Below are positions 34,847-44,316 of a stretch of DNA of 64,000 bases, piece after piece. This DNA is from Rhodothermales bacterium. Its GTDB lineage: Bacteria; Bacteroidota; Rhodothermia; Rhodothermales; JANQRZ01. A program made the position numbers and the translations under genes. The stretch spans positions 62,001-126,000 of the forward strand of contig JBDUXZ010000023.1 of the NCBI GenBank assembly GCA_039944855.1. Direction: 5' to 3'. Positions within the stretch are counted from its first letter, which is position 1. Each line of letters starts with the position of its first letter. The notes beneath the pieces are model-generated. The model worked only from the letters and a program-made list of their open reading frames with translations. It ran no database searches and had not been told where the DNA came from.

Positions 34847-35554
34847 CTAGCGCGCGAGGAGTGTGTACGGATTGATGGCCCGGCCGCCCCAGAGCCGCTG
34901 GCTGCCGGGGCGCGCTTTCCACACGGCGAAGTGGAGGTGCGGGATCGGCGCGTTCCCCGTCTCGCCGACGTAGCCGAGGGTGTCGCCCTGCGCCACGGCC
35001 TGCCCGGCGCGGAGCCCGTCGGCGTAGCGGTCGAGGTGGGCGTAGTAGAACACCCATGCGCTGTCCGGGCCGACCTGGTACACCGTGAGCCCGCCGAGCC
35101 CGCTCGTGTGCTTGCGGATGATGTGCCCATCGGCGACGGCCACGACCGGCGTCCCCGTCGGCGCGAGGATGTCGATGGCGCGGTGGACGCGCGTGCTGTC
35201 GCGCGGGTCGCCGAACGTGTCGACGAGATCGCCCGGCTCGATGCCTACGACGGGGATGATGAGTGGGTAGGGCGGCGGTGCGAGCGGGGGCAGGGTAGCC
35301 GTCGGCGAGGCGGGCGTGGCGAGGGGCTTCACCTTCAGCACGATCTCTGCGGGCTCGTCGGTGGGCGCCGTCGTCGGTACGGACGCGCGGCGGATTGGGA
35401 CCGACGGTACGATGACGGCCCGGTGGGCAGCGCCGGCGAGCTGCGCGCCGGCGCGGGGTGCAGCGACGTCCGTCCGCACAAGCGTGGCGAGGGCGAGGAG
35501 GCCGAGCGCGACGAGCGCGAGCACGCGCCCGAAGGCCGAGGGGTGGAGGTCCAT
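34847..35554 (-). CDS. Membrane-anchored M23 family metallopeptidase
   Basis: 235 aa. The ATG at 35554 overlaps the stop of the proline dehydrogenase gene (TAATG). One N-terminal membrane helix (RVLALVALGLLALATLV) and a Pro-rich stalk lead to a LytM/M23 domain (about residues 110-235): HRAIDILAPTGTPVVAVADG carries the HxxxD zinc ligands and HLHFAVW the HxH. The family cuts glycine or D-Ala peptide cross-links in peptidoglycan, or acts as a scaffold. The zinc residues look intact, so activity is likely. An upstream extension of the frame is the antisense-like low-complexity 3' end of the neighbour and is rejected. Confidence 0.88.
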   Translation of the reverse strand: MDLHPSAFGRVLALVALGLLALATLVRTDVAAPRAGAQLAGAAHRAVIVPSVPIRRASVPTTAPTDEPAEIVLKVKPLATPASPTATLPPLAPPPYPLIIPVVGIEPGDLVDTFGDPRDSTRVHRAIDILAPTGTPVVAVADGHIIRKHTSGLGGLTVYQVGPDSAWVFYYAHLDRYADGLRAGQAVAQGDTLGYVGETGNAPIPHLHFAVWKARPGSQRLWGGRAINPYTLLAR

Positions 35555-36411
35555 TAGCGTCGGAACATGTTTTTGAGGATGAACCACACGTTCTCCTTCC
35601 GCTCGCGGAGGCGGCGCGTGAAGTACGGCCCCCACTGCGTGCCGTAGGGCACATAGATGCGGAGGTTGTAGCCCTCGCGCGCGATCTCCCGCTGTGTGTC
35701 CGGGCGGATGCCGTAGAGCATCTGGAATTCGAACGCGTCGTGGGAAATGCCATGCGCCCCGACGAACGCCTTCGTCGCCGCGATCAGCGTGTCGTCGTGC
35801 GTGGCGATGCCGGGGTAGCGGGCGTCGGTGATGAGCCGCTGCATCTGGCGCTCGAAGTTCTCCCGGATCGTCGGCATGTCCTGGTAAGCGACCTCGGGCG
35901 GCTCTTTGTAGGCGCCTTTGCAAAGGCGAACGCGGGCGTTGAGTTCAGCCATCCGGTCCACATCGGCCTCGGTCCGTCGGAGGTAGGCCTGGAGCACGAC
36001 GCCGACGTTGTCGGGGTAGTCGGGATAGACCTCCTCGAAGAAGCCGAGCGTCGAAGCCGTGAGGTCGGAGCCCTCCATGTCGAGCCGGACGAACGCGCCG
36101 AGCTCGCGCGCCACGTCGAGCACGCGGCGGAGGTTCGCGAGGCAGAAGTCGCGGTCGATCCGCTGCCCGATCATCGAGAGCTTGATCGAGATGTTAGGCG
36201 GCAGCTCGCTGTCCTCGCGGTCGAGCGTGCGGAGGATGTCGATGTATTCGAGCGCGTACCGCTCGGCCCGCTTCCGGTCTTTGACGTCCTCGCCGAGGAG
36301 GTCGAGGGTGACGAGGAGGCCATCGGCGCGGAGGGCGCGGACGGCGGGGAGCGCATCGGCGAGCGTTTCGCCTGCGACAAACCGGCGGGCGAGGAAGAAC
36401 GGGAGCTTCAT
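35554..36411 (-). CDS. Proline dehydrogenase, monofunctional
   Basis: 285 aa from the ATG at 36411 (MKLPFFLARRFVAGETL). This is the FAD-dependent first step of proline breakdown, proline to pyrroline-5-carboxylate, electrons going to the respiratory chain. The TIM-barrel motifs are present: ISIKLSMIGQ, VRLDMEGSDLT, GVVLQAYLRRTEAD, VRLCKGAYKEP, IATHDD, EFQMLYGIR and YVPYGTQWGPYFTRRLRER. The size fits the compact PutB/Thermus type. No pyrroline-5-carboxylate dehydrogenase gene is in the window. It overlaps the M23 peptidase gene by one stop/start junction (TAATG) and is 48 bp downstream of the trans-sulfuration gene. Confidence 0.92.
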   Translation of the reverse strand: MKLPFFLARRFVAGETLADALPAVRALRADGLLVTLDLLGEDVKDRKRAERYALEYIDILRTLDREDSELPPNISIKLSMIGQRIDRDFCLANLRRVLDVARELGAFVRLDMEGSDLTASTLGFFEEVYPDYPDNVGVVLQAYLRRTEADVDRMAELNARVRLCKGAYKEPPEVAYQDMPTIRENFERQMQRLITDARYPGIATHDDTLIAATKAFVGAHGISHDAFEFQMLYGIRPDTQREIAREGYNLRIYVPYGTQWGPYFTRRLRERKENVWFILKNMFRR

Positions 36412-36459
36412 GGAGTGGGAGAGGGGGCGTGGGGAGGAGGGCACACGACGGTGCCCAAT

Positions 36460-37626
36460 CTAGCGCGCCGCCGGCAAACCGTCGAGGGCATCGGTGAGGT
36501 CGGCGACGAGGTCGTCGGCGTGTTCGAGTCCAACGGAGACGCGGAGGAGGTTCTGCGGCGTCGGCGTGGGCTGGCTCTCGATCGAGGCGCGGTGCTCGAT
36601 GAGGCTCTCGGTCCCGCCGAGCGACGTGGCGCGCTTGAAGAGCCGCGTCCGCGCCGCCACGCCGAGCGCCGCGTCGGCATCGCCGCGCACCTGGAACGAG
36701 AGCATCCCGCCGAATCCGTCCATCTGCCGCTTCGCTACGGCGTGACCGGGGTGGTCCGGCAGGCCGGGGTAGTGGACGGCTTCGACGGCGGGGTGCGCCT
36801 GCAGCGCCTCGGCCAGCCGCTGCGCGTTTGCCCCGTGCAGCGACATCCGCGCGCCGAGCGACCGCATCCCGCGCAGCACCAGCCAACTCCCGAACGGGTC
36901 GGCGACGGGCCCGGCTCCCTTTTGCAAGGCGCGGACGCGCTCGAAGAAGTCCAGCCCGCGCCGTGCGACGAGCGCGCCGAGGAGGACGTCGGAGTGGCCG
37001 CCGAGGTACTTCGTGGCCGAGTGCAGCACGAGGTCGGCGCCGACGGCGAGCGGGCGCTGGAGGAGCGGCGTCGTCCACGTCCCGTCCACGAGCAGGAGCG
37101 CCCCGGCGTCGTGCGCGATCCCGGCGAGCGCTTCGAGGTCGACGATTTTGAGGAGTGGGTTCGACGGCGTCTCGGCCCAGACCAGCTTTGTCTCGGGGCG
37201 GAGGGCCGCGCGGACGGCGTCGAGGTCGGTCTGGTCGACTTCGGAGTAGATCAGGCCCCAGTCCGTGAACGTCGAGCGGAAGAGGGAGCGGACGCCGTGG
37301 TAGACATCGTCGGGGAGGAGTACGTGGTCGCCGGGGCGGAGGCTCTGGAGGACGACCATGACGGCGGCCATGCCCGAGGCGAACGCGGCGGCCTCGGCGC
37401 CGTCTTCGGTGCCGTCAGCTTCGAGGTCGGCGAGCGTGGTTTCGAAGAGGTCGCGGGTGGGGTTGCCCCATCGGGCGTACACGTAGCCGTCGCCGTAATC
37501 GCCACTGGGGGGCCGCTCGAACGTCGTGGCGAGGTGGATCGGCGGGGTGAGCGCGCCGGTCTGCGGATCGGGGTGGCATCCGGCCTGCGCGAGGCGGGTA
37601 CGGAGGTGGCGGGAGGCGTCGGCCAT
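36460..37626 (-). CDS. Trans-sulfuration PLP enzyme (cystathionine gamma-synthase/lyase family)
   Basis: 388 aa, normal length. PLP-lysine K206 in LHSATKYLGGHSD, substrate/PLP segments ALTPPIHLATTFE, YARWGNPTRDLFE, AAFASGMAAVMVVLQSL, WAETPSNPLL, and the C-terminal SLGGTESLIEHRAS and RVSVGLE. The family contains cystathionine gamma-synthase, cystathionine gamma- and beta-lyases and O-acetylhomoserine sulfhydrylase; sequence alone does not decide the reaction. Typical Cys/Met metabolism in the cytoplasm. It lies upstream of proline dehydrogenase on the same strand. A 304-bp gap separates it from the divergent hybrid kinase gene. Confidence 0.9.
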   Translation of the reverse strand: MADASRHLRTRLAQAGCHPDPQTGALTPPIHLATTFERPPSGDYGDGYVYARWGNPTRDLFETTLADLEADGTEDGAEAAAFASGMAAVMVVLQSLRPGDHVLLPDDVYHGVRSLFRSTFTDWGLIYSEVDQTDLDAVRAALRPETKLVWAETPSNPLLKIVDLEALAGIAHDAGALLLVDGTWTTPLLQRPLAVGADLVLHSATKYLGGHSDVLLGALVARRGLDFFERVRALQKGAGPVADPFGSWLVLRGMRSLGARMSLHGANAQRLAEALQAHPAVEAVHYPGLPDHPGHAVAKRQMDGFGGMLSFQVRGDADAALGVAARTRLFKRATSLGGTESLIEHRASIESQPTPTPQNLLRVSVGLEHADDLVADLTDALDGLPAAR

Positions 37627-37930
37627 GCGGGGCGGGAGGGAGGCTGGGGAAAGCGGCGTGTCAACGACAGGATGCTCGGCTTAGGTTCTCCGGCAGCGGT
37701 AGTATCTTGACATTCTCCACACAGCAGACGGGCCATCTCTTTCCCCATATTGGGAAACGGGAAGGCAGAGATTGAGCGGCGCACGTCCGAATAAGGAACA
37801 GAATCTGCAAACAGGTCGCGCAGCCTCCCCTAAGACCCTCCCCGCATGCTACGGTCTGGCGGCGTGTTTCGTTGTGAAACGCCGCCGGTAGTAAAGTCTG
37901 CACACGTATTTCGCACCCTCTGGCATCGCC
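37627..37930. other. 304-bp divergent intergenic region with palindromes
   Basis: No gene seen. It separates divergent genes and should hold both promoters. Two structures stand out: an 18-bp imperfect palindrome at 37740-37757 (TTTCCC and GGGAAA ends around an A/T core) and a stem-loop at 37858-37886 with an 11-bp arm and one bulge. They may be an operator and a leader hairpin for the kinase gene. Confidence 0.45.
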
Positions 37931-40582
37931 GTGGAAGTCCAGCATCCCGATTCACCTGCATCGCCGCCGAGCGCGATCATTCCGCCCCTCGCGAGTGAGC
38001 CGGTGGAGGCGACTTCGCGGTCGTGGCCCATCGTGGACTGGTTCATCCCGGCCGTCGTCAGGGAAGACGCCGACACGCTGCGGCGCACGCGGCTGCTCGT
38101 CATCTGCATCGGGCTCGTCGTCCCGTTCTTCTCGGTCGCGGCCGTCGAGCTCTTCGCGGCGGGCGGCCCCTTCGCCGCGCAAGGCCTAGCCGTCACGATT
38201 GCGTCGGGGCTCCTGCTGCTGCTGCCGTTCCTCCTGAAGGTCTCCCGCTCGCACGTTCCGGCGGGGACGCTCTTCTGCGTCATCCTCATCGGGCTCCAGT
38301 TCTTCCTCGCCGTCACCGATGCCGGGCTGTCGGACTCCTCGATGTACTGGATGCCGCTGATCCCGCTGATGGCGGCGTTTATGGTGGGGCCGCGCGTCGC
38401 CGTCGCCTGCGCGGGGCTGATATTGGTGGAGATCGGCGTGCTCTACACGTTGGAGGCCAGCGGGTACCCGTTCCCCCGCTTCTCGACGGTCGCCGACCGG
38501 GTCTGGTTCACGATGCTGGCCCTCGTGTTCTCCGTGCTCCTCGCGGCCTCACTGAGCTGGATCTACGAGGGGTACACGCTCAAGCGGCTGCGTCGGATGA
38601 ACGCGCGGCTGAAGGGATTGCAGGGGGCGCTCGAAGAGAGCGAAGCCCGCTACCGCACGCTCTTCCAGAACATCCCCGTCGGGGTCTACCGCAGCACGCC
38701 GACCGGGCAGGTGCTGATGACGAACCACGCGCTGATCTCGATGCTCGGCTTCACCTCCCGCGAGGAGTTCGCCTCGGCGAATCTCGAGGACGTATACCCG
38801 GACCCGAACGGCCGCGCCCGCTTCCACGAGAAGGTGGCCCGCGAGGGGGTCGTCAACCAGTTCGAGAACGTGCTCGTGCGGCGCGACGGCCGCTTGATTC
38901 ACGTACGCGAGAACGCCCGCGCCACCTTCGACGAGGCCGGCGACGTGGTCTTCTACGAGGGAACCGTGGAGGACGTCACCGAGCACTGGCGGGCGAAGGA
39001 AGCCCTGCACGCGAGCGAAGAGCGGTTCCGCGCTCTCGTCCAGCACTCCACCGACGTCATCACGGTGATCGATACCGACGGCGTGATCACGTACCAGAGC
39101 CCATCGGTGACCCAGAGCTTCGGCTACACCCCCGAGGAGACGCTCGGGATGGACATGCTCGACCTCGTCCACCCCGACGACCGCGAGCGCGCCGCCAAAC
39201 TGTTCGATCAGGTCCTCGAGCACCCCGCTGAGTTCGGCGCCATCGAGTTCCGCTGCTGCCACGCCGACGGCCACTACGTCTACGTCGAGGCCGTCGGGTC
39301 GAACATGCTGGGCAACCCGTGGGTCAACGGCATCGTCCTCAACTCGCGCGACGTGACCGAGCGGAAGCGGGCCGAGATCGCGCTCGTGCAGGCGAAGGAG
39401 CAGGCCGAGGAGGTGGCGCGGATGAAGAGCGCGTTCCTCGCGAATATGAGCCACGAGATCCGCACCCCGCTCACCGGCATCCTCGGCTTCTCCGGCGTGC
39501 TCGCCGAGGAGGTCGACGAGGACCACCGCGAGTTCGTCCACCTCATCGAGCGGAGCGGGCGCCGCCTGCTGGAGACGCTCAACTCCGTGCTCGACCTCGC
39601 CCGGCTCGAAGCCGACCAGATGGAGGTCGAGGTAGACCGCCTCGACGTGGGCGAGCACGTCGACGAGGTCGTACGCCTCCTCGTCCCCCTCGCGTCAGAG
39701 AAGGGGCTCGACCTCGAGACCGTCGTCGAGGCCCCCGGCGTTCAGGCCCCGCTCGACAGCGGGTGCCTCAACCGGATCCTTAACAACCTCGTCGGCAACG
39801 CCATCAAGTTCACGGCGACGGGCGGCGTGACGGCCCGCGTCAGCGCCTCGGACGAGCACGTCGTGATCCGGGTGGAGGACACCGGCGTCGGGATCGACGA
39901 GACGTTCCTGCCCCACCTGTTCGAGGAGTTCAAGCAGGAGTCCACGGGCATGGGCCGCAGCCACGAGGGCAGCGGGCTCGGCCTGACGATCACGCGGCGG
40001 CTCGTCGACCTCATGCACGGCACGCTCGAAGTGGAGAGCGCGAAGGGGAAGGGGAGCACGTTCATCGTCACGTTCCCCCGCGCCGACGCGACGACACCGA
40101 AGGCCCCCGAACCCCCGCAGGAGGAGCCCACACCGAAGGCGCAGGGCTGCCCCCGCATCCTCGTCGTCGACGACAACGAAGGCGCGCGGTTTCTGCTGAC
40201 CCGGATGCTCCGCGATGCCTTCGAGGCCGACGTCGTGGGCGGCGTGGAGGAGGCGATCGAGCGGGCCCACGTGATCCGGTACGACCTCGTCTTGATGGAC
40301 ATCCACCTCTCGGACGAGTCGTCGGGCGTGGATCTCATGGAGCGGTTCCGCAGCCTGCCCGCGTACCGGCACACTCCCATCGTCGCGTTCACCGCGTTCG
40401 CCCTGCCGGGCGACCGTGAGCGGTTCCTCAGCGCCGGGTTCGACGACTATCTCGGGAAGCCGTTCACGCGGCAGCAGCTCTTCGCTACGCTCGGCAAGGC
40501 GCTCGGGACCGACGCGCCGGAGCGGGCCGCGGCCCCGGCTTCGCCGAACGGGATCACGGCGCGTTCGGCGGTCGGCGGCTGA
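37931..40582 (+). CDS. Membrane hybrid sensor histidine kinase with two PAS domains and a receiver
   Basis: 883 aa, GTG start at 37931 (VEVQHPDSPAS). Five to six membrane helices at about residues 54-215 resemble a MASE-type sensor. Two PAS domains follow (about 240-370 and 375-495), then HisKA with phosphoacceptor H508 in ANMSHEIRTPLTG, HATPase (about 620-735; NNLVGNAIKFT, VEDTGVGID, GSGLGLTITRRLVDLM), and a C-terminal receiver (765-870) with D790 in LVLMDIHLSD and the Lys of LGKPF. All residues for autophosphorylation and phosphotransfer are present. The signal and the output are unknown; no DNA-binding regulator is beside it. Confidence 0.93.
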   Translation: MEVQHPDSPASPPSAIIPPLASEPVEATSRSWPIVDWFIPAVVREDADTLRRTRLLVICIGLVVPFFSVAAVELFAAGGPFAAQGLAVTIASGLLLLLPFLLKVSRSHVPAGTLFCVILIGLQFFLAVTDAGLSDSSMYWMPLIPLMAAFMVGPRVAVACAGLILVEIGVLYTLEASGYPFPRFSTVADRVWFTMLALVFSVLLAASLSWIYEGYTLKRLRRMNARLKGLQGALEESEARYRTLFQNIPVGVYRSTPTGQVLMTNHALISMLGFTSREEFASANLEDVYPDPNGRARFHEKVAREGVVNQFENVLVRRDGRLIHVRENARATFDEAGDVVFYEGTVEDVTEHWRAKEALHASEERFRALVQHSTDVITVIDTDGVITYQSPSVTQSFGYTPEETLGMDMLDLVHPDDRERAAKLFDQVLEHPAEFGAIEFRCCHADGHYVYVEAVGSNMLGNPWVNGIVLNSRDVTERKRAEIALVQAKEQAEEVARMKSAFLANMSHEIRTPLTGILGFSGVLAEEVDEDHREFVHLIERSGRRLLETLNSVLDLARLEADQMEVEVDRLDVGEHVDEVVRLLVPLASEKGLDLETVVEAPGVQAPLDSGCLNRILNNLVGNAIKFTATGGVTARVSASDEHVVIRVEDTGVGIDETFLPHLFEEFKQESTGMGRSHEGSGLGLTITRRLVDLMHGTLEVESAKGKGSTFIVTFPRADATTPKAPEPPQEEPTPKAQGCPRILVVDDNEGARFLLTRMLRDAFEADVVGGVEEAIERAHVIRYDLVLMDIHLSDESSGVDLMERFRSLPAYRHTPIVAFTAFALPGDRERFLSAGFDDYLGKPFTRQQLFATLGKALGTDAPERAAAPASPNGITARSAVGG

Positions 40583-40673
40583 TCGGGCGGAGCGCGCGGC
40601 GAGAAGCGGGGTCGGGCCGAACCGTTCGGGCGGAGGGTTGTACCACCGCCTGCCGTTTACCCACGCCTCCACC

Positions 40674-41741
40674 ATGACTCTCATCTCCCGCCCCACCCTC
40701 GCCATCGTCGGGGCTGGGGCCGCCGGCCTCGCCGCTGCGTGGGCGCTCCGCGACGCCCCGCTCGCCGTCACCGTGTTCGAGAAAAGCCGGGGCTTCGGCG
40801 GGCGCGCGGCCACGCGCCGCCATGAGGGGGCGGGCGGGACGTGGACCTACGACCACGGCGCGCAATACGTCAAAACCCCGGAGGGGCACGCGGCCTTTGG
40901 CCTGCTCCGCGAGGCGCTACCGACCGATGACCTCGTTGCCATCGACGGCGACGTGTGGACGTTCGACGCGGGCGGGCGGGTGGCGCCGGGCGACCCGGGG
41001 CACAACGCCGACGGGAAATGGACGTACCGCTCGGGCATCAGCCAACTCGGCAAGTTGCTCGCGGAGGCGTCGGGTGCGGCGGTGCGGACGGAGACCCTCA
41101 TCCATCGCCTCGAACGGGCGGAGGCGGGGTGGGAGCTGCACGCCGACGCCGGCGCCTTCGGCCCGTTCGACGCCGTTCTGCTGACGGCCCCGGCCCCGCA
41201 GTCCGCCGACCTCCTGCACGCGAGCGCGTTCGACGCCGACCTGCGGGCGCTCCTCGTGGACGGGCTGCGGAAGGCGACGTATCGGAAGATCTTCTCGGTC
41301 GTCCTCGCCTACGACACGCCGGTCCCGCGCCCCGGCGATTGCTACGCGCTCGTCAACACGGACGGCGGGCACCCGGTGTCGTGGCTGGCGTTCGAAGAGG
41401 AGAAGGCGGGCCACGTGCCGCGCGGCAGCCTGCTCATCGCGCAGATGGCCGCAGACTGGACGCGGGATCACTATTTCGACGACCGCGAGGTCCTCGCCGC
41501 CGCCGTCCGCCTCCTCCTCGCCGATCTCCTTGACACCCCGCTCGGCCCGCCGGCGTGGGTCGGCAGCCAGCGGTGGCGCTACGCCCTCCCCGACGCGGCG
41601 GCCGACGCCGACGCCCTCGCGCTCGGCACCGACGCCGGGCTCTTCTTCGCCGGTGATTTCACGGCCGGGCAGGGCCGCGTCCACCTCGCCCTCGAGAGCG
41701 GCCTCACCGCCGCCGACCACATCCAATCACACCTGGGATAA
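40674..41741 (+). CDS. Renalase-like NAD(P)/FAD-dependent oxidoreductase
   Basis: 355 aa from the ATG at 40674 ([20 protein letters not shown]). N-terminal dinucleotide motif [16 protein letters not shown], then [16 protein letters not shown] and the flavin segment [10 protein letters not shown]. The C-terminal FAD motif is [21 protein letters not shown]. The layout fits the amine oxidase/renalase family, which oxidises nicotinamide isomers or amines; the true substrate is not evident. It is followed after 7 bp by pdxH, so the two form an operon, and vitamin B6 or NAD(P) repair-type roles are possible. Confidence 0.88.
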   Translation: MTLISRPTLAIVGAGAAGLAAAWALRDAPLAVTVFEKSRGFGGRAATRRHEGAGGTWTYDHGAQYVKTPEGHAAFGLLREALPTDDLVAIDGDVWTFDAGGRVAPGDPGHNADGKWTYRSGISQLGKLLAEASGAAVRTETLIHRLERAEAGWELHADAGAFGPFDAVLLTAPAPQSADLLHASAFDADLRALLVDGLRKATYRKIFSVVLAYDTPVPRPGDCYALVNTDGGHPVSWLAFEEEKAGHVPRGSLLIAQMAADWTRDHYFDDREVLAAAVRLLLADLLDTPLGPPAWVGSQRWRYALPDAAADADALALGTDAGLFFAGDFTAGQGRVHLALESGLTAADHIQSHLG

Positions 41742-41748
41742 TCACGCC

Positions 41749-42393
41749 ATGCCCACCGCCAACGTCGCCGACCTCCGCCGCACCTACACCCTCGCCGACC
41801 TCTCCGAACAGGGCGCCGACGCCGACCCGCTCCGCTTTTTCGAGCGGTGGTTCGACGAGGCGGTCAGCGCCGAGGTCCGCGAGCCGAACGCGATGACGCT
41901 CGCGACGCTCGGCGCGGATGGGCAGCCGGCGGCGCGGATCGTCCTGCTCAAAGGGGTGGACGCGGAGGGGTTCGTGTTCTACACCAACTACGAGAGCCGG
42001 AAGGCGCGCGAGCTGGAGGCGCACCCCCGCGCCGCGCTCGTGTTCTGGTGGGAAGCGCTGGAACGGCAGGTCCGCATCGAGGGGACTGTCGGAAGAGTGG
42101 ACGCGGCGGAGTCCGACGCGTACTTCGCGAGCCGGCCGCGCGGCAGCCGGCTCGGGGCGTGGGCTTCGGACCAGAGCCGGCCCATCGCCGACCGCGCGGT
42201 GCTGGAGGAGAAGCTGGCCGAGGTCGAAGCGGCGTACCCCGGCGATGCCGTCCCGCGCCCGCCGCACTGGGGCGGCTATCGGCTGACACCGACGCTCTTC
42301 GAGTTCTGGCAGGGCCGCGCGAGCCGGCTCCACGACCGGCTCGAATACACGCCCGGCCCCGACGGCTGGACGATCCGCCGGCTGGCGCCGTAG
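41749..42393 (+). CDS. pdxH: Pyridoxamine/pyridoxine 5'-phosphate oxidase
   Basis: 214 aa, typical length. PdxH uses FMN and oxygen to make pyridoxal 5'-phosphate. Signatures: [79 protein letters not shown] and [17 protein letters not shown]. The N-terminal [12 protein letters not shown] helix is also conserved. It is 7 bp downstream of the renalase-like gene, and ends 8 bp from the convergent 2TM gene, so the transcripts likely overlap. Confidence 0.95.
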   Translation: MPTANVADLRRTYTLADLSEQGADADPLRFFERWFDEAVSAEVREPNAMTLATLGADGQPAARIVLLKGVDAEGFVFYTNYESRKARELEAHPRAALVFWWEALERQVRIEGTVGRVDAAESDAYFASRPRGSRLGAWASDQSRPIADRAVLEEKLAEVEAAYPGDAVPRPPHWGGYRLTPTLFEFWQGRASRLHDRLEYTPGPDGWTIRRLAP

Positions 42394-42400
42394 CCGCGGG

Positions 42401-42910
42401 CTAGCGCACGCGGCGGGCGATGCGCTCGGTGTGCGCCGCGCCGTCCGCCGGCTCATCGAGCGCAGCGGGTTCGTCGAGGCTGAGGCTCGGGGCGCGGTAT
42501 TCGTCGTCGAGCAGATCCCAGTCGCGGCTCGTGACGATGGCTTCGAGGTTCTCGATCCGGCGGAGGAGCCGGGCGACGTCGGGCGTCTCCGTGGTGCCGA
42601 CCTGCTCGCCGCGTTCGAGCGCGCGCAGTTGGGTGCGGAGCGCGTCGAGGCTCGCTTGCGTCTCCTCCTGCCCGAGCAGTTCCTGCAGGCGCCGCCGCTC
42701 CCAGTCGCCGCCTTTCCCCGGCAGGCCGAACACGCGCGCGGCGTGGCTGACGAGCCCGATGCCCCAGCCGAGCAGGGGGAAGATGAACCAGTAGCCGCCC
42801 GAGAACAGGCTCATCCCGATAAAGAGCGTGTTGAAGACGAGGTACGACGCGAGGTGCCCGTAGAACTCCTTTTCGTCGCGAACTTGCTTTTTGGCTTCGG
42901 ACTCAGTCAT
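42401..42910 (-). CDS. 2TM domain protein
   Basis: 169 aa. The pattern (KKQVRDEKEFYGHLASYLVF, NTLFIGMSLFSGGYWFIFPL, LGWGIGLVSHAARVFG) is the 2TM domain (PF13239), two membrane helices with a short loop, found in Bacteroidota and relatives, sometimes fused to LytTR regulators or histidine kinases. Here there is no such fusion. A helical, charged C-terminal part (residues 70-169) with a coiled-coil-like stretch, SLDALRTQLRALERGEQ, is cytoplasmic. No known function. It is 67 bp after the lipid-kinase gene on the same strand, so co-transcription is possible. Confidence 0.85.
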   Translation of the reverse strand: MTESEAKKQVRDEKEFYGHLASYLVFNTLFIGMSLFSGGYWFIFPLLGWGIGLVSHAARVFGLPGKGGDWERRRLQELLGQEETQASLDALRTQLRALERGEQVGTTETPDVARLLRRIENLEAIVTSRDWDLLDDEYRAPSLSLDEPAALDEPADGAAHTERIARRVR

Positions 42911-42977
42911 GGCAGGGAGGGCAGGAGAGCGGGCGAGGTCTCATCGTACGAACGAATCGCAACGGAGTTGACCGAGC

Positions 42978-43886
42978 CTAGCCCTCCGGCTCCGGCGAAT
43001 AGCTCGGCCCCACCGCCACACGGAGCGCGCCGGGGACGACCTCGAACGTGATCGGCTCGTTCGTGTGCATCTCGCCGTCGAGGTTGAACCACATGCCGGG
43101 CGTGGACTCGACGCGGAGGCGGCGGGCGCGGCGGTAGACGACGTGCTCGCTGTCGAGGTAGTCGCCGGCGAGGGCGCGGGCGGCGAGGCCCGCGAGCTCG
43201 ACCGCCGTGCACTCCTTCACGATCACCACGTCGAGCAGGCCGTCCTCGGGATTCGCGCGCGGCGCGGCCGGCCGACCGCCCCCCGCCGTCCGCCCGTTCG
43301 CGACGACGACGTTGAAGGCGTCCACCTCCTCCAGATCAGTGCCGTCCCACGCGACGAGCGTTTCGTACTCGGAGAGGTCGGGGAGGGCTTTCACGGTGCC
43401 GATGAGGTACGAGAGCGGGCCCCACGTCGCCTTCAGTTCGTCCGTCATCGCCGCGTCGAGGTCGCCGGTGAAGCCGCCGGCGCAGACGTTCGCGGCGTAC
43501 ACCGTCTCGTCCCCGCTCTCGACGCGGATGAGGTCGAGGGCGCGGCGCTCGCCGCGGAGCGCGAGGTGGAACGCGAGGACGGGATCGTTGGGGAGGGCGA
43601 GCGTGCGGGCGAGGTCGTTCCCCGTCCCGAGCGGGACGACGCCGAACGCAGCCGCGCCGAAGTCGCGGGCTAGGCCGTTGATGACTTCGTTCACCGTCCC
43701 GTCACCGCCGGCCGCGATGACGAGGTCGTAGCCCTGCTCGACGGCGTCAGCGGCGAGTTCGCGCCCGTGGCCTGGTGCCTCGCAGTCGCACAGCTCGACG
43801 TCGGATTCGGCGTGGATGGCGAGGCGGAGGGCGTCGGCGGCGTCGGCGCTCCCCGCGTTGGGGTTGAGGATGAGGCGGGCCTTCAT
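42978..43886 (-). CDS. Diacylglycerol/lipid kinase family protein (YegS-like)
   Basis: 302 aa from the ATG at 43886 (MKARLILNPNAGSADAADAL). Nucleotide-binding GGDGTVNEVINGL and PLGTGNDLAR, substrate-side FNVVVANGRTAGGG and PRANPEDGLLDVV, and C-terminal WFNLDGEMHTNEP, all typical of the DAGK catalytic domain plus YegS/DgkB C-terminal sandwich. It phosphorylates a membrane lipid such as diacylglycerol, returning it to phosphatidic acid. An in-frame extension to 43979 is Pro/Arg-rich and rejected. The start is 91 bp from the divergent holin-like gene. Confidence 0.9.
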   Translation of the reverse strand: MKARLILNPNAGSADAADALRLAIHAESDVELCDCEAPGHGRELAADAVEQGYDLVIAAGGDGTVNEVINGLARDFGAAAFGVVPLGTGNDLARTLALPNDPVLAFHLALRGERRALDLIRVESGDETVYAANVCAGGFTGDLDAAMTDELKATWGPLSYLIGTVKALPDLSEYETLVAWDGTDLEEVDAFNVVVANGRTAGGGRPAAPRANPEDGLLDVVIVKECTAVELAGLAARALAGDYLDSEHVVYRRARRLRVESTPGMWFNLDGEMHTNEPITFEVVPGALRVAVGPSYSPEPEG

Positions 43887-43977
43887 GCAGGAGGGGGAGG
43901 GGAGAGGGGAGGCGGGCACTTTCCGCGCGCGTAACCCTTTAATCGCCGTCCTCCCTCTTCGATCCCACCCCGTCGTC

Positions 43978-44316
43978 ATGAATCTGCTGCTCCGCTGGCT
44001 CGTCGGCGCGCTCGCGCTCCTGCTCGTCGCCTACCTCCTGCCCGGCATCGCCGTGGCGAACTTCTTCCCGGCAGCCGTCGTGGCGGCCCTCGTGCTCGGG
44101 CTCGTCAATGCGTTCATCCGCCCGCTCGTGAAGCTGCTCACGCTGCCGCTGACGTGCCTCACGCTCGGGCTGTTCTCGCTCGTGATCAACGCCGCGCTGT
44201 TCTGGGCCGTGGCAGCGTTCGTCGACGGGTTCGCCGTCGAGGGGGCCGTGGCGGCGCTCCTCGGCTCCCTCGCCTACAGCCTCGTAACGGCGGCGGCGAG
44301 CGCCGTGCTGAAATGA
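43978..44316 (+). CDS. Phage holin family-4-like membrane protein (PF04020)
   Basis: 112 aa with four membrane helices: MNLLLRWLVGALALLLVAYL, the AVVAALVLGLVNAFIRPLVK helix-turn, LLTLPLTCLTLGLFSLVINA, and a last helix with AALLGSLAYSLVTAAASAVL. The central NAFIRPLVKLLTLPLTCLTLGLF is the signature of the PF04020 (holin_4_2/YvlD-like) family, which in chromosomes is a small membrane protein of unknown function rather than a lytic holin. No prophage genes are near. It is divergent from the lipid-kinase gene and 108 bp ahead of the OmpA-family gene. Confidence 0.88.
   Translation: MNLLLRWLVGALALLLVAYLLPGIAVANFFPAAVVAALVLGLVNAFIRPLVKLLTLPLTCLTLGLFSLVINAALFWAVAAFVDGFAVEGAVAALLGSLAYSLVTAAASAVLK

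Noticed and set aside
43978-44316. Holin-like gene as evidence for a prophage
   Set aside because: PF04020-type proteins are common chromosomal membrane proteins, and no phage structural, lysis or integrase gene is nearby.
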